From an uncultured Hungatella sp. (GTDB lineage: Bacteria > Bacillota > Clostridia > Lachnospirales > Lachnospiraceae): DNA of 41,654 bases. Positions within the stretch are counted from its first letter, which is position 1, and each line of letters opens with the position of its first letter. A model generated the notes under the pieces. It worked only from the letters and a program-made list of their open reading frames with translations. It was not told the DNA's origin and searched no databases. The DNA lies in NCBI GenBank assembly GCA_947066955.1, contig CAMTAF010000019.1:1-41654 (forward strand), written 5' to 3'. Shown one piece after another: positions 24,445 to 32,682 of this stretch. Position numbers and translations under genes: made by a program.

Positions 24445-24526
24445 GGTAACGGCACGCAACGCTTTGCGCCACCTGCCATGTCGTCGGAAGGCATCCTAAA
24501 AACGCTGCGCGTTTGCCTTCCTCCTC
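24445..24526 (-). repeat. two-hairpin intergenic element, copy 1
   Basis: Read on the minus strand it starts GAGGAGGAAGGC and ends GTGCCGTTACC. Hairpin 1 pairs GGAAGGCA with TGCCTTCC (24514-24521 and 24486-24493) and has an inner AACGC/GCGTT stem. Hairpin 2 spans 24477-24451 (GGCA...TGCC with a GTGGCGC/GCGTTGC inner stem closed by wobble pairs). It sits between the XRE promoter and its ribosome site and is nearly identical to the copies at 40841 and 41502. Confidence 0.85.
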
Positions 24527-24557
24527 ATCTTATCTTTCCCAGGTCTGTGTTGGTTTT

Positions 24558-24586
24558 ATCATATCAGATGGACGGGGATCTCTCAA
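24558..24586 (-). promoter_or_regulatory. promoter of the XRE gene
   Basis: Minus-strand TTGAGA (24586-24581), 17 bp, TATGAT (24563-24558). Transcription would begin before the two-hairpin element, giving the XRE mRNA a structured leader of about 125 nt. Confidence 0.6.
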
Positions 24587-24678
24587 CTGAGGAGGGGTTA
24601 AATATCAGGAATAAAAATTAACTAACAGTTAGACCCGAAGCAGATACGCTCCAGGCCTTAGACCGTTTTCCTGTATTT

Positions 24679-25830
24679 CTACGAATATATCCAGTAATCT
24701 TTCCAGTACTCCATGTAATCCTCGGTATCCTTTTGGATCTTCCGGCCAATCTCCTCAGCGCTGACCCCCTCCCGCCGCATTATGGAACTGCCCAGCAGAA
24801 GGTCTATGGTGTAATCCCCCGCTTCGTGTCTTGGGGGCGTGAAAGAGAACTCCCCGCCGCTCTGCTCTTTTGCCGCCAGCACCATGTTGACCCCCAGCTC
24901 CACCGGGCGCGCCTTGGACCAATCGGTTATGTGTACCTGCACTCCATGGCACAGCTTGCCCCCATGCTTGTGGAACATGGGGATAAAACTCACAGGCCGG
25001 AATCTCACTCCCGGACACTGTCGCTCCTCAAGGGCCCGGGCAAAGGCTCCGGCATCGAGCCAGGGCGCTCCGATCATCTCAAAGGGGTGGGTGGTGCCCC
25101 GCCCTTCCGACAAAGTGGTGCCTTCGAACATGCATGTGCCGTTGTACAGAAGAGCGGCCTCCGGCGTGGGCATGTTGGGGCTGGGGCTGACCCATGTCAG
25201 GCCGGTCTGTGCCCACGTCATTTCCCGGGACCAGCCCTTCATGGGAATCACGGTCAATGAGACCCCTGTATCAAACCGCTCATTGATCAGCCGGGCCAGC
25301 TCCCCGCATGTCAGGGCGTATCTCTGAGGAAAATCATACATGCCGATAAACGACCTACAGGGATCTTCCATGTGGGTTCCCTCAGGATTCAGCCCGCTGA
25401 TGGGGTTGGGGCGGTCCAGAACCACAAAGGGGATTCCCTGTCTGCCGCAGGCTTTCATGCAGTTGGCCATAGAGTAGAGATAGGTGTAATAGCGGGACCC
25501 CACATCCTGGATGTCATAGACCATGAGGTCAATGTCCTCCAGCATCTCTTTTGACGGGCTCCGCCGTTCTCCATAGATACTGTAAACCTCCACCCCTGTC
25601 TTTTCATCTGTATAAGATTCAATATCCTGCCCATCCTGCCTGTCTCCTCTGATTCCGTGCTCCGGAGCGTACATGGCCCTAAGGCTGTAGCCGCCGGCCA
25701 GGTAATCTGCCGTGGCAGACAGGTCCCTGCGCAGGCCGGTGGGATTGGTGATCAGTCCTAGGCGTTTCCCCTGAAACAGAAAGTCATATTCTTCTATGCG
25801 GTCAGCGCCGCACAGCACTCTTTTTTCCAT
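24679..25830 (-). CDS. namZ: NamZ-type exo-beta-N-acetylmuramidase (GH171, DUF1343), cytoplasmic
   Basis: Enzyme of 383 residues that in its family removes MurNAc from the non-reducing end of peptidoglycan fragments such as MurNAc-GlcNAc. Family motifs are GLITNPTGLRRDL (about residue 25), YAPEHGIRGDRQDG (putative catalytic Glu57 in EHG), DIQDVGSRYYTYLYSM, VLDRPNPISG and a C-terminal ITDWSKARPVELGVNM. The well-studied Bacillus enzyme is secreted. This one has no signal peptide, so I infer it splits imported disaccharide inside the cell. The ATG at 25830 has AGAGGA upstream; the earlier ATG at 25866 overlaps the PIG-L gene and is rejected. It is probably the last gene of the salvage operon. 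Confidence 0.85.
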   Translation of the reverse strand: MEKRVLCGADRIEEYDFLFQGKRLGLITNPTGLRRDLSATADYLAGGYSLRAMYAPEHGIRGDRQDGQDIESYTDEKTGVEVYSIYGERRSPSKEMLEDIDLMVYDIQDVGSRYYTYLYSMANCMKACGRQGIPFVVLDRPNPISGLNPEGTHMEDPCRSFIGMYDFPQRYALTCGELARLINERFDTGVSLTVIPMKGWSREMTWAQTGLTWVSPSPNMPTPEAALLYNGTCMFEGTTLSEGRGTTHPFEMIGAPWLDAGAFARALEERQCPGVRFRPVSFIPMFHKHGGKLCHGVQVHITDWSKARPVELGVNMVLAAKEQSGGEFSFTPPRHEAGDYTIDLLLGSSIMRREGVSAEEIGRKIQKDTEDYMEYWKDYWIYS

Positions 25831-25841
25831 AAGACATCCTC

Positions 25842-26540
25842 TCAGAAATCCGTGATGGCCCCGCATTTTGCCCTGGAGAACTGTTCCCGGACCATGAACG
25901 CCTGGGCTCTGGGAAATCCGCTTTCACATCCCCTGCAGATGCTCAGGGCGTCATAGTATTCCAGATACCGGTAATCCGTGCTGTGGGTCACAAACCAGTG
26001 CTTTTGGATCTCCTGTCTCCACAGGTCATAGCCCTGGGAGATATCCACATACAGGTAGGGCACAAAGTCCCGGGAATCCTCCCAGTTTTCCGCAAAGTAT
26101 AATTTGGGACAGGGGTGGGCCTCCAATTCCCTGACAAAGCCTGCATTTCCCGCAAAATAGCGGGCATCGGAGACAATGTGGGAGGCGGCCCGGTGGTCCT
26201 TGTGCACGCTCTCCCTCCAGTGGGTGATCAGCGCATCCGGGCGGTACCGGCGGATCAGATCGCACACGGCCCACAGGGTCCTGTCCTCATATTCCAGCAG
26301 GCCGTCCGGGGTGTCAAGTACCACCGCCTCCCCGCCCAAGGCACGGGCAAAGCCTTCTGCCTCGGCTATCTTTTGTACACGGTAATCTTCCGGGGACATG
26401 CCCGGCGGATTGCCTTTTTCTCCTGCCGTCATAGCCACTGTGACGATCTTGTCCCCTCTTAGAGCGTGGGACGCCAGGACACCCCCGCAGGTCAGTTCCA
26501 TATCTCCGATGTGGGCTCCCACTGCCATGATCACTGCCAT
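25842..26540 (-). CDS. PIG-L family (LmbE-like) deacetylase with altered first motif
   Basis: The protein has 232 residues. PIG-L/LmbE enzymes are zinc hydrolases that remove acetyl groups from GlcNAc conjugates. The first motif, normally AHPDDxE, reads AHIGDME: the metal His and second Asp are kept, but the first Asp, the general base in MshB-type enzymes, is Gly. The second metal motif is intact (HKDHRAA, about residue 119). The ribosome site AAGGAGG lies eight bases before the ATG, just after a two-hairpin element. In this operon a GlcNAc or MurNAc-disaccharide substrate is plausible, but activity is uncertain given the missing base. Confidence 0.8.
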   Translation of the reverse strand: MAVIMAVGAHIGDMELTCGGVLASHALRGDKIVTVAMTAGEKGNPPGMSPEDYRVQKIAEAEGFARALGGEAVVLDTPDGLLEYEDRTLWAVCDLIRRYRPDALITHWRESVHKDHRAASHIVSDARYFAGNAGFVRELEAHPCPKLYFAENWEDSRDFVPYLYVDISQGYDLWRQEIQKHWFVTHSTDYRYLEYYDALSICRGCESGFPRAQAFMVREQFSRAKCGAITDF

Positions 26541-26560
26541 ATCCTAAACCTCCTTCTTTC

Positions 26561-26649
26561 GGTATCGGCACGCACCGCTGCGCGGCACCTGCCAACTCGG
26601 CGGAACGCATTCCAGTTGTGAAACTGCGTTTCACAAGCGTTCCTTCTCC
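26561..26649 (-). repeat. two-hairpin intergenic element, copy 2 (divergent)
   Basis: Same architecture as copies 1, 3 and 5 with different stem bases. Hairpin 1 pairs GGAACGC with GCGTTCC (26643-26637 and 26608-26602) around a 9-bp inner stem TTGTGAAAC/GTTTCACAA with a 3-nt loop. Hairpin 2 (26593-26567) pairs GGCA/TGCC and GTGCCGC/GCGGTGC. The 5' arm runs into the end of the GNAT gene, supplying its last codons and stop; the 3' end abuts the PIG-L ribosome site. Confidence 0.8.
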
Positions 26650-27629
26650 ATTACTCCGAATTTTGCGCCTGTGGAAAATCCGGCTGACTGGTAGAGAAAC
26701 ATGGCGGGGTTTTCTTCGTCTGTAAATAGGGTGCTGTATTCTGCCCCTATAGATGCAAACGTTTCCATCAGACAATGGAACAGAACCGAAGCGATTCCCT
26801 GCCCTTCATAATCCGGGTGGGTCCCGATGCCGTTGAACCATCCCCTGCCGTTTTCTTCTCTGTCAATGGGGCCGGCAAATCCCACGATTTTCCCTCTGTC
26901 CGAGGCAATGAGCACCGGCAGAGGCCTGTCCCTCTTTTGATTGTCCCGGATCGTCTGCCGCCACACCTCGCCCCTAAGGGCATCAAACAGTTCCTCGAAT
27001 CCCTCATGTTTTTCAGGGTCAAACATGCCTGTCTCGATTCCCTTTTCTCTCAAAACTTCCCGTTTCTCCAGGATCCTCTGGGGGATCTTATATCCTGCCA
27101 GAGGCAGATACAGCCCGTTTTCCACTCTCATGAGCTCATAGCCCTGGTCTTTAAAAAAATGGAAACCAGGGCTGTCCATGAGAACCCCCGGGGCATTGTT
27201 GTGCTGAATCCCCCTGTGGCCCGGGATATCCCAGGTAAGGGCTGCGGGGTTGCGGTAGGTGATGGCTGCTTTTCTTTTTCCCGCTGTGCGGAACCGGTCT
27301 TCTAAGTCCCTTAAGATTGCGGTTCCGACTCCCCGGCGCTGCTTTTGGGGATCTACAAGCACCATTGTCACATAGGCGGGGGTATTGTCAAAATTCTCTC
27401 CCTGAAGGTAGAAGCGTTTTAAAAGCCCTGCGCCGAAACCTGCCATCTGTCCCTCCTCATCAAAAGCAGCAATCACATACTCCTGCCTGTAATGAGGTGA
27501 CTCAAAAAAGATCTCCTGAAACCGATCTTCTGTTATGGGGGCATAGACTGTCTGCCCGTTCCTGGCGCAGGAGTTCCACAGCTTTACTGCTCCCGGAATA
27601 TCTTCTTTGGAAAATACTTTAATTTTCAT
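26631..27629 (-). CDS. double-GNAT acetyltransferase
   Basis: The protein has 332 residues with two GNAT folds. The N-terminal half (1-~150) has the acetyl-CoA loop VDPQKQRRGVGTAILRDLE; the C-terminal half (~190-332) has IGTHPDYEGQGIASVLFHCL. It should transfer an acetyl group to an amine, but the acceptor is not readable from sequence. In this operon an amino sugar or amino acid is a reasonable guess. The start ATG overlaps the stop of the kinase gene (ATGA, 27626-27629), indicating coupling. The last codons (GAA CGC TTG TGA) lie within the downstream two-hairpin element, so its original C-terminus may have been replaced. Confidence 0.82.
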   Translation of the reverse strand: MKIKVFSKEDIPGAVKLWNSCARNGQTVYAPITEDRFQEIFFESPHYRQEYVIAAFDEEGQMAGFGAGLLKRFYLQGENFDNTPAYVTMVLVDPQKQRRGVGTAILRDLEDRFRTAGKRKAAITYRNPAALTWDIPGHRGIQHNNAPGVLMDSPGFHFFKDQGYELMRVENGLYLPLAGYKIPQRILEKREVLREKGIETGMFDPEKHEGFEELFDALRGEVWRQTIRDNQKRDRPLPVLIASDRGKIVGFAGPIDREENGRGWFNGIGTHPDYEGQGIASVLFHCLMETFASIGAEYSTLFTDEENPAMFLYQSAGFSTGAKFGVMEKERL

Positions 27630-28519
27630 ATATGATTCATTTCCTGGTAAAACCAGAGAGCGCCTTTCTCCGCTCGTTCATGGGCCAGGCAGGGCACCGC
27701 GCCCGGGAGGCATGTTTTCATCTTCTCCCAAAACGCCTGGGCAACCAGAGGATTCTTTTGGAAAACACTGCCGCTCACTCCTGTAACCGGGGACGCAAGC
27801 CCCAGTCTCCCGGCTGCCTGGCAGGCCATATCCCCTAATTCGGCTCCTGCGTGGGCAAGAATATCCCGGGCGCTTTCGTCCCCTTTTCCGGCATGTTCTG
27901 CCACGATGGGGGCCAGTGCGGCGATCCCGGCTTTTCCTGCCTGGGACACGGCCCGGGGAAGCTGCCAGATACTGGAGCAGTTCAATTCCTTCAGGATATC
28001 CTTCCCCAGCAAAGATATGGGGAGTCCCTCATCACAGGAGCGCACCATGTTCTTAAGGCACCGGATGGCGATCGCCGTGGCGCTGCCCCGGTCATCCAGC
28101 AGAGTTCCCCAGCCTCCTATGCTCACCTGCCCGGTTTTGGATCTCCCATAGACAATGGAGCCGGTTCCCGCGATGACCAGGACTCCCTCCCGGCGCCCCA
28201 AGTTGGCATACAGCGCCAGCATGCCGTCGTCTGTCACCTTGGCCCGGCAATCCGCTGCCTGTTCCAGCCTCCCGCGAAGCTTTCCCGACAGCCCGCTGCT
28301 CCGCATGCCGGCGGCTCCCACCCCCACCAGGCGGCATCCGCTGCCTAAGTCTTCCAAACACATTTCTACTGCTCTCAGCACATTTCTCTCAGCGCCCCCG
28401 GGATCTTCCACAAAATTCCCCGGGCCTGTCTGGTGTCCGGCCAGCAGCTTCCCGTCTAAAGAAAACCCGCAGGCGCTGGTCTTTGTGGCTCCCGCGTCTA
28501 CGCCGATGACATAATCCAT
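27626..28519 (-). CDS. murK: MurK-like N-acetylmuramic acid / GlcNAc kinase (BadF/BcrA ATPase fold)
   Basis: Sugar kinase of the ASKHA fold, 297 residues. Phosphate loops read VIGVDAGATKTSACGFSLDG (residues 4-23) and VIAGTGSIVYGR, with GGWGTLLDDRGSATAIAIR as the third block. Relatives include eukaryotic GlcNAc kinase and Clostridium acetobutylicum MurK, which phosphorylates both MurNAc and GlcNAc at C6. Its place directly after murQ fits this: it would make the MurNAc-6-P that MurQ cleaves. The ATG at 28519 follows GGAAAGAGG; the ORF extension to 28603 lies inside murQ and is rejected. Confidence 0.82.
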   Translation of the reverse strand: MDYVIGVDAGATKTSACGFSLDGKLLAGHQTGPGNFVEDPGGAERNVLRAVEMCLEDLGSGCRLVGVGAAGMRSSGLSGKLRGRLEQAADCRAKVTDDGMLALYANLGRREGVLVIAGTGSIVYGRSKTGQVSIGGWGTLLDDRGSATAIAIRCLKNMVRSCDEGLPISLLGKDILKELNCSSIWQLPRAVSQAGKAGIAALAPIVAEHAGKGDESARDILAHAGAELGDMACQAAGRLGLASPVTGVSGSVFQKNPLVAQAFWEKMKTCLPGAVPCLAHERAEKGALWFYQEMNHI

Positions 28520-28535
28520 CACAAAAACCTCTTTC

Positions 28536-29429
28536 CTACATTGCCAGGGCCCGGCTGACCACGCCGCCGCAGGCAGCCAGGCGGCTGCGGGCGTTGTTGA
28601 CATCTACCCCTTTACACAGCTGGACAATGGCAGTCTTCACCTCTCCGCTGCATCCGGCCAAAATCCGGGCAGCGGTTTCCTCGTCTACATTGGCCGCCTC
28701 GGCCACGATGCGGCAGGCTCTTCCCGCCAGCTTGGCGTTGCTGACCTGCAAATCCACCATGAGATTTCCGTACACTTTTCCAAGGCGTATCATGGTGCCT
28801 GTGGAAAGCATATTGAGCACCAGCTTCTGGGCCGTGCCTGCCTTCATCCTGGTGGAGCCTGTGATCACCTCCGGCCCCACTACGGGAGTTATGGCGATAT
28901 CACAGTGCCTGGACACAGGGGAATCCTCGTTGCAGGAGATTCCCACCGTCAGAGCTCCTAAACCCCTGGCAAAATCAAGGCCTCCCAGCACATAGGGAGT
29001 GGTGCCGCTGGCTGCGATGCCCACCAGCACGTCGTGGCCCTCAAAGCCTCTCTCCTCAAGTTCCGTCCTGCAGGCCCCCATATCGTCCTCTGCCCCTTCC
29101 ACGGCGTGAAACACCGCTTCCTTTCCCCCGGCAATGAGAGCCTGCACCAGCCAGACGGGAGCATTGTAGGTAGGCGGGCACTCTGAGGCATCCAGAATCC
29201 CAAGCCGTCCCGATGTCCCTGCCCCGCAGTAAAACATCCTTCCTCCAAGGCTCAGCCTCCTGGCGATCTGATCCACTGCCTGGCCGATCTGGGGGATCTG
29301 AGTCGCCACAGCCAGGGCTACCTTCTGGTCCTCCTGGTTAATCAGGCGCAGCATCTCCACGGTAGGCATGGAATCAATATTTCTTGTAGCCGGATTCCGG
29401 CTTTCTGTCTTTCTCTTTTCCTGAACCAT
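28536..29429 (-). CDS. murQ: N-acetylmuramic acid 6-phosphate etherase
   Basis: Cytoplasmic SIS-domain lyase of 297 residues. It cleaves the D-lactyl ether of MurNAc-6-P to give GlcNAc-6-P and D-lactate. Typical features are RNIDSMPTVEMLRLINQED at the N-terminus, FYCGAGTSGRLGILDASECP and VEGAEDDMG, holding the two acidic residues (E in SECPPTY and GAEDD) equivalent to E. coli Glu83 and Glu114, then GITxSTRMKAGTAQK-like VITGSTRMKAGTAQKL. The usual length and full motif set argue for activity. GGAGG lies seven bases before the ATG. It is followed 16 bp later by the kinase that would supply its substrate. Confidence 0.96.
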   Translation of the reverse strand: MVQEKRKTESRNPATRNIDSMPTVEMLRLINQEDQKVALAVATQIPQIGQAVDQIARRLSLGGRMFYCGAGTSGRLGILDASECPPTYNAPVWLVQALIAGGKEAVFHAVEGAEDDMGACRTELEERGFEGHDVLVGIAASGTTPYVLGGLDFARGLGALTVGISCNEDSPVSRHCDIAITPVVGPEVITGSTRMKAGTAQKLVLNMLSTGTMIRLGKVYGNLMVDLQVSNAKLAGRACRIVAEAANVDEETAARILAGCSGEVKTAIVQLCKGVDVNNARSRLAACGGVVSRALAM

Positions 29430-29443
29430 TCCGCGCCCTCCGG

Positions 29444-29908
29444 TTATGATCTCACTTCAAAAAGCGCTTCTGTCTCCACGCTGATGTTGCCGGGCAGAAC
29501 GCTGACACCGATGGCTGAGCGGGATGGCAGGCCTGCATGGTCCCCAAACAGCTGTGCCAGAAGGCCGCTTCCCCCATTTGCTACCTTGGGCTGGTCAAAG
29601 AAGTCCTGCCCGCTGGAGACAAATGTGAGAATTTTCACCGCGCTGACCACCTTGTTTAAGTCTCCGATCTCTGACTGGAGCACTGACAGCACATTGAGCA
29701 TGGAGTTTCTGGCCGCTTTCTGGCCCTGCTCCACGGTCACTTCCACACCAAGCCTTCCCGTGCAGGTATCCTCCCCCACAGCGGGGCCGCATCCGGAAAC
29801 ATAAATCAGATTCCCCATAAACCTTTTGCACGGCATGTACAGCCCTCCTTTTTGAGGAGGAGGCGGCAGTTCCAAACCCATTTCTTTTAATCTATCATAA
29901 ATATCCAT
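29444..29908 (-). CDS. RidA/YjgF-family imine deaminase
   Basis: Protein of 154 residues of the RidA/YjgF/YER057c family, in the longer subgroup (YjgH/Atu1953-like) rather than the 125-residue archetype. It shows GNLIYVSGCGP, TVEQGQKAARNSMLNVLSVL, KILTFVSSGQDF and the C-terminal RSAIGVSVLPGNISVETEALFE with the conserved Arg-containing strand. Archetypal RidA hydrolyses reactive enamine/imine intermediates such as 2-aminoacrylate. Placed after a D-serine/D-threonine-type PLP enzyme it could clear such products. Confidence 0.85.
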   Translation of the reverse strand: MDIYDRLKEMGLELPPPPQKGGLYMPCKRFMGNLIYVSGCGPAVGEDTCTGRLGVEVTVEQGQKAARNSMLNVLSVLQSEIGDLNKVVSAVKILTFVSSGQDFFDQPKVANGGSGLLAQLFGDHAGLPSRSAIGVSVLPGNISVETEALFEVRS

Positions 29909-29930
29909 CTTTTTCCGACTCCCTTTCCTT

Positions 29931-31535
29931 TTATCCTTTTCCTGCCCGCAAAGCGTTTGCCTGTCTCCGCCCGGTCCATCTGCTATTCTCCCAGACAGCC
30001 TGGCCGTCGATCAGCACCGTATCCATCCCTTCCGCCAGTCTCACCGGACAGGTAAATGTTGCTGTGTCGCAAAATCTCTCCGGGTCAAATACATTGATAT
30101 CTGCCCTCCTGCCTTTTTGGATCAATCCTCTGTCTTCAAGACCGAAACGTCCGGCAGGCAGGCCGCTCATCTTGTAAACCGCCTCCTGAGGGCTTAAGAT
30201 TCCCTGTTTCATAACATATTCGCTCCAGACCCTGGCAAAGGCCCCGTACAATCTGGGGTGGGGAAAATCCGGCGCTCCGTAGAGGGCATCGGAGATCACC
30301 GACCCATAGGGCAGTTTAGCCGCCGTCTCCACATCCTCCGGGTCCATGCTCATAACGATAATCCCGGCTTTTCCCTCTTCTTCCACCAAAAGCCTGGCCA
30401 TGGAGGCAGCCTCGTCCTCGTCGCCGTATCTCTCGCAGATCTGGGGCAGGGTAAGGCCCTGGGCTTCTCGGTTCTTCTCCGTAACCACGGAACTGATGAT
30501 AACCCTCTCCCATCCGATGGCTTTCACCATATTTTCCCATCCGGGATGATCCTTAAGAAGTTCCTTCCTCAGCCGCCGCACTCCCTCTTTTGCGGAAAGC
30601 CGGTTTAAAACGGCCCTCATATCCCCTTCCTGACAGCAGGGGGGAACCAGGGTAAGCAAGGTGGTGGAACCTCCTGTGTAGGGATAAAAATCCACCGTGA
30701 TATCCTGCCCTTCCTCCCTGTACCGGCGGATCTTTTCAATCACTCTGGGGAGAGTTTTTTTCCAGTTTTTCCTTCCGGTCACCTTAAAATGGCTGATGTG
30801 AAGGGCAAGCCCTGCCTCCAGGGCAATGCCCGCGGTCTCCTCCACGGCCGCCTCAAGGCCGTCCCCTTCTCCCCGCAGGTGGCAGCACAGAGGACGTTTA
30901 TAGACAGCCGCAGGCCTCAGCAGCTCTATATACTCTTTGGAAGACCAATAGCACTCCGGCACATACATGATGCCGCAGCTGATCCCCCACGCCCCCGCTT
31001 CCAGGGCTTCTGTCACAAGCTTTTGGCCGGCTTTCATCTCCTCCTCTGTCCATTTTTCCGGGGAAAATCCTTTTACCGCGGTTTTCACGGAACCCAGCCC
31101 TACGAGGGCTCCCACGTTCAGGGGAAGATCTGTTTTTTCCAGCTGGTCCAAATATTGGGGAAACGTGTCCCAGCCTTCTGTCCCGGGCGGCTTCCCCAGG
31201 CAGGGCTCCAGAAAATCATACCACTGTTTCCGGAAAGCCCGTCCCGTTGGGGCAGCGGACATGCCGCAGTTTCCCACCAGCATGGTGGTAATCCCCTGGG
31301 CAAGTTCTGCCTCCCCCAATCCTTTGTCTGTGAACACGGCGAAATCCCCGTGGCGGTGAGCGTCTATAAATCCCGGCGTCACTGCCTTGCCTGCGGCATT
31401 GATCCTCACGGCATCCTCTATGTAAGAAAAGCGCCCCACATCCAGGATGCGTCCGTTTTCCACTAAAATATCCTGTTCCACAGGAGGCCCGCCGCTTCCG
31501 TCATAGACGGTTCCTCCCAAAATCACTGTTTTCAT
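29931..31535 (-). CDS. D-aminoacylase (N-acyl-D-amino-acid deacylase)
   Basis: Amidohydrolase-superfamily metalloenzyme of 534 residues that releases D-amino acids from N-acyl-D-amino acids or D-containing dipeptides. Motifs in order: GFIDAHRHGDF (metal HxH, about residue 60), LVGNCGMSAAP with the metal-bridging Cys, LHISHFKVTGRKNW (metal His), VDFYPYTGG and SVISDALYGAPDFPHPRLYG with the catalytic Asp. There is no signal peptide, so it is cytoplasmic. The ATG at 31535 follows AGGAAATAAG and lies 22 bp after the previous gene; the ATG at 31580 would overlap that gene. In a cell-wall salvage operon the substrate may be D-amino acids from peptide stems. Confidence 0.88.
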   Translation of the reverse strand: MKTVILGGTVYDGSGGPPVEQDILVENGRILDVGRFSYIEDAVRINAAGKAVTPGFIDAHRHGDFAVFTDKGLGEAELAQGITTMLVGNCGMSAAPTGRAFRKQWYDFLEPCLGKPPGTEGWDTFPQYLDQLEKTDLPLNVGALVGLGSVKTAVKGFSPEKWTEEEMKAGQKLVTEALEAGAWGISCGIMYVPECYWSSKEYIELLRPAAVYKRPLCCHLRGEGDGLEAAVEETAGIALEAGLALHISHFKVTGRKNWKKTLPRVIEKIRRYREEGQDITVDFYPYTGGSTTLLTLVPPCCQEGDMRAVLNRLSAKEGVRRLRKELLKDHPGWENMVKAIGWERVIISSVVTEKNREAQGLTLPQICERYGDEDEAASMARLLVEEEGKAGIIVMSMDPEDVETAAKLPYGSVISDALYGAPDFPHPRLYGAFARVWSEYVMKQGILSPQEAVYKMSGLPAGRFGLEDRGLIQKGRRADINVFDPERFCDTATFTCPVRLAEGMDTVLIDGQAVWENSRWTGRRQANALRAGKG

Positions 31536-31557
31536 CTTATTTCCTGTCTCCTGTTCC

Positions 31558-32673
31558 TCACACCAACATGCCTCTGGCATCTACCTTAAGCCTGCTTATC
31601 TTTCCTTCATGGTATTCATATACCGTGTTTTGCATATTGATGGCCGTGCAGATGTGAATGGGAGTTATCCTCAGAACCTGTCCTACATGCAGCCCTGTAT
31701 CCCCTGTTTTGCTTTCCAGGATCCCATGTTCTTCGTTCATCCTTCTGAGACAAAGATGGGGATGCCCCTCTACCAGCCCATAGCCCGGGTAATAGTAAGG
31801 CGGTGTGTCCAGAAGAATATCCATGGGAAATGTCTTGGTTCCCCCGTCGATCACGGCGTAATCCGGCCTGGGGGTGCTGACCACTGTGACGTAATAGCAG
31901 GCGGCGATCTCCTCCGGCCTGGCCCAGCCCTCGCAGCACAGCATGTGGTCGTTAAAAATATAAGTTCCCGGCCTGATCTCTGTCACAAGACCGGTCTCGG
32001 CCACAGCCGTCCCCGTAGGCGTAGAGCCTGCGCTGATATCCTTTACGGCGATCCCTGATTCTCTCAGATCTCCTGCCAGGCGGGCCATCATCTCTCCCTC
32101 TTCCTTTGCGGCGGCTTTTATGTCTTTTGTGGGTGTTCCCTGGAGGACCAGACTCTTAAAGGTGTAGATCCCCGTAAGCTTAAGGCCCGGCATGCGGTCC
32201 ACGGCCCTGGCCAGAGAAACCGCCTGTTCATATGGGACTCCGGTTCTCCTTGCCCCTGTATCCACCTCCAGGCGAACCTCTCCCCTCATGCCGGCCTTCA
32301 AAAAAGCCTGGGACAGCATCCCGGCGCTCTCCAGGCTGTCCACTCCCAGGATCAGCCGGCCGCAGCGCCCCGCCAGCTTCACCACCCTCTCCAGGCGGAA
32401 ATTTCCCACCTGGGGATAAGCGATAAAAATATCGTCAATGCCGCTGTCAGCCATCACCTCTGCCTCCGACACCTTGGCGCAGGTAATTCCCTTTGCTCCC
32501 TGACGGATCTGCAGTCCGGCATAGCCGCACATCTTATGGGTCTTTATATGGGGCCGCAGATCCACCCCTGCGCGGCTGGCCGCTTCCTGCATCCGGGCAA
32601 TGTTTTTTTCCGCTTTATGCCGGTCAATGACAATGCAGGGAGTCTCCAGGCTGTCAATAAAATCTATATCCAT
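31558..32673 (-). CDS. DSD1-family PLP enzyme (D-threonine aldolase / D-serine dehydratase-like)
   Basis: Fold-type III PLP enzyme of 371 residues. The alanine-racemase-like N-terminal barrel carries TPCIVIDRHKAEKNI and the PLP-binding Lys in RPHIKTHK (about residue 45). The C-terminal domain has the metal-binding HxC pair in PIHICTAIN (about residue 345), the hallmark of eukaryotic-type D-serine dehydratase and D-threonine aldolase. It should break down a D-beta-hydroxy amino acid; which one is not clear. AAGGAG lies five bases before the ATG. It follows the transporter permease by 9 bp and precedes D-aminoacylase and RidA, forming a D-amino-acid block. Confidence 0.87.
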   Translation of the reverse strand: MDIDFIDSLETPCIVIDRHKAEKNIARMQEAASRAGVDLRPHIKTHKMCGYAGLQIRQGAKGITCAKVSEAEVMADSGIDDIFIAYPQVGNFRLERVVKLAGRCGRLILGVDSLESAGMLSQAFLKAGMRGEVRLEVDTGARRTGVPYEQAVSLARAVDRMPGLKLTGIYTFKSLVLQGTPTKDIKAAAKEEGEMMARLAGDLRESGIAVKDISAGSTPTGTAVAETGLVTEIRPGTYIFNDHMLCCEGWARPEEIAACYYVTVVSTPRPDYAVIDGGTKTFPMDILLDTPPYYYPGYGLVEGHPHLCLRRMNEEHGILESKTGDTGLHVGQVLRITPIHICTAINMQNTVYEYHEGKISRLKVDARGMLV

Positions 32674-32682
32674 ATTATCTCC

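Noticed and set aside
24426..24494. N-terminal extension MPSDDMAGGAKRCVPLPRKEG as part of the XRE protein
   Set aside because: The sequence belongs to the two-hairpin element found at unrelated sites; the ATG at 24425 has a well-placed ribosome site and begins the HTH directly.
24600..24678. Terminator after namZ (CTAACTGTTAG followed by TTTTT)
   Set aside because: The stem is too short to be convincing, so the end of the salvage transcript is left undefined.
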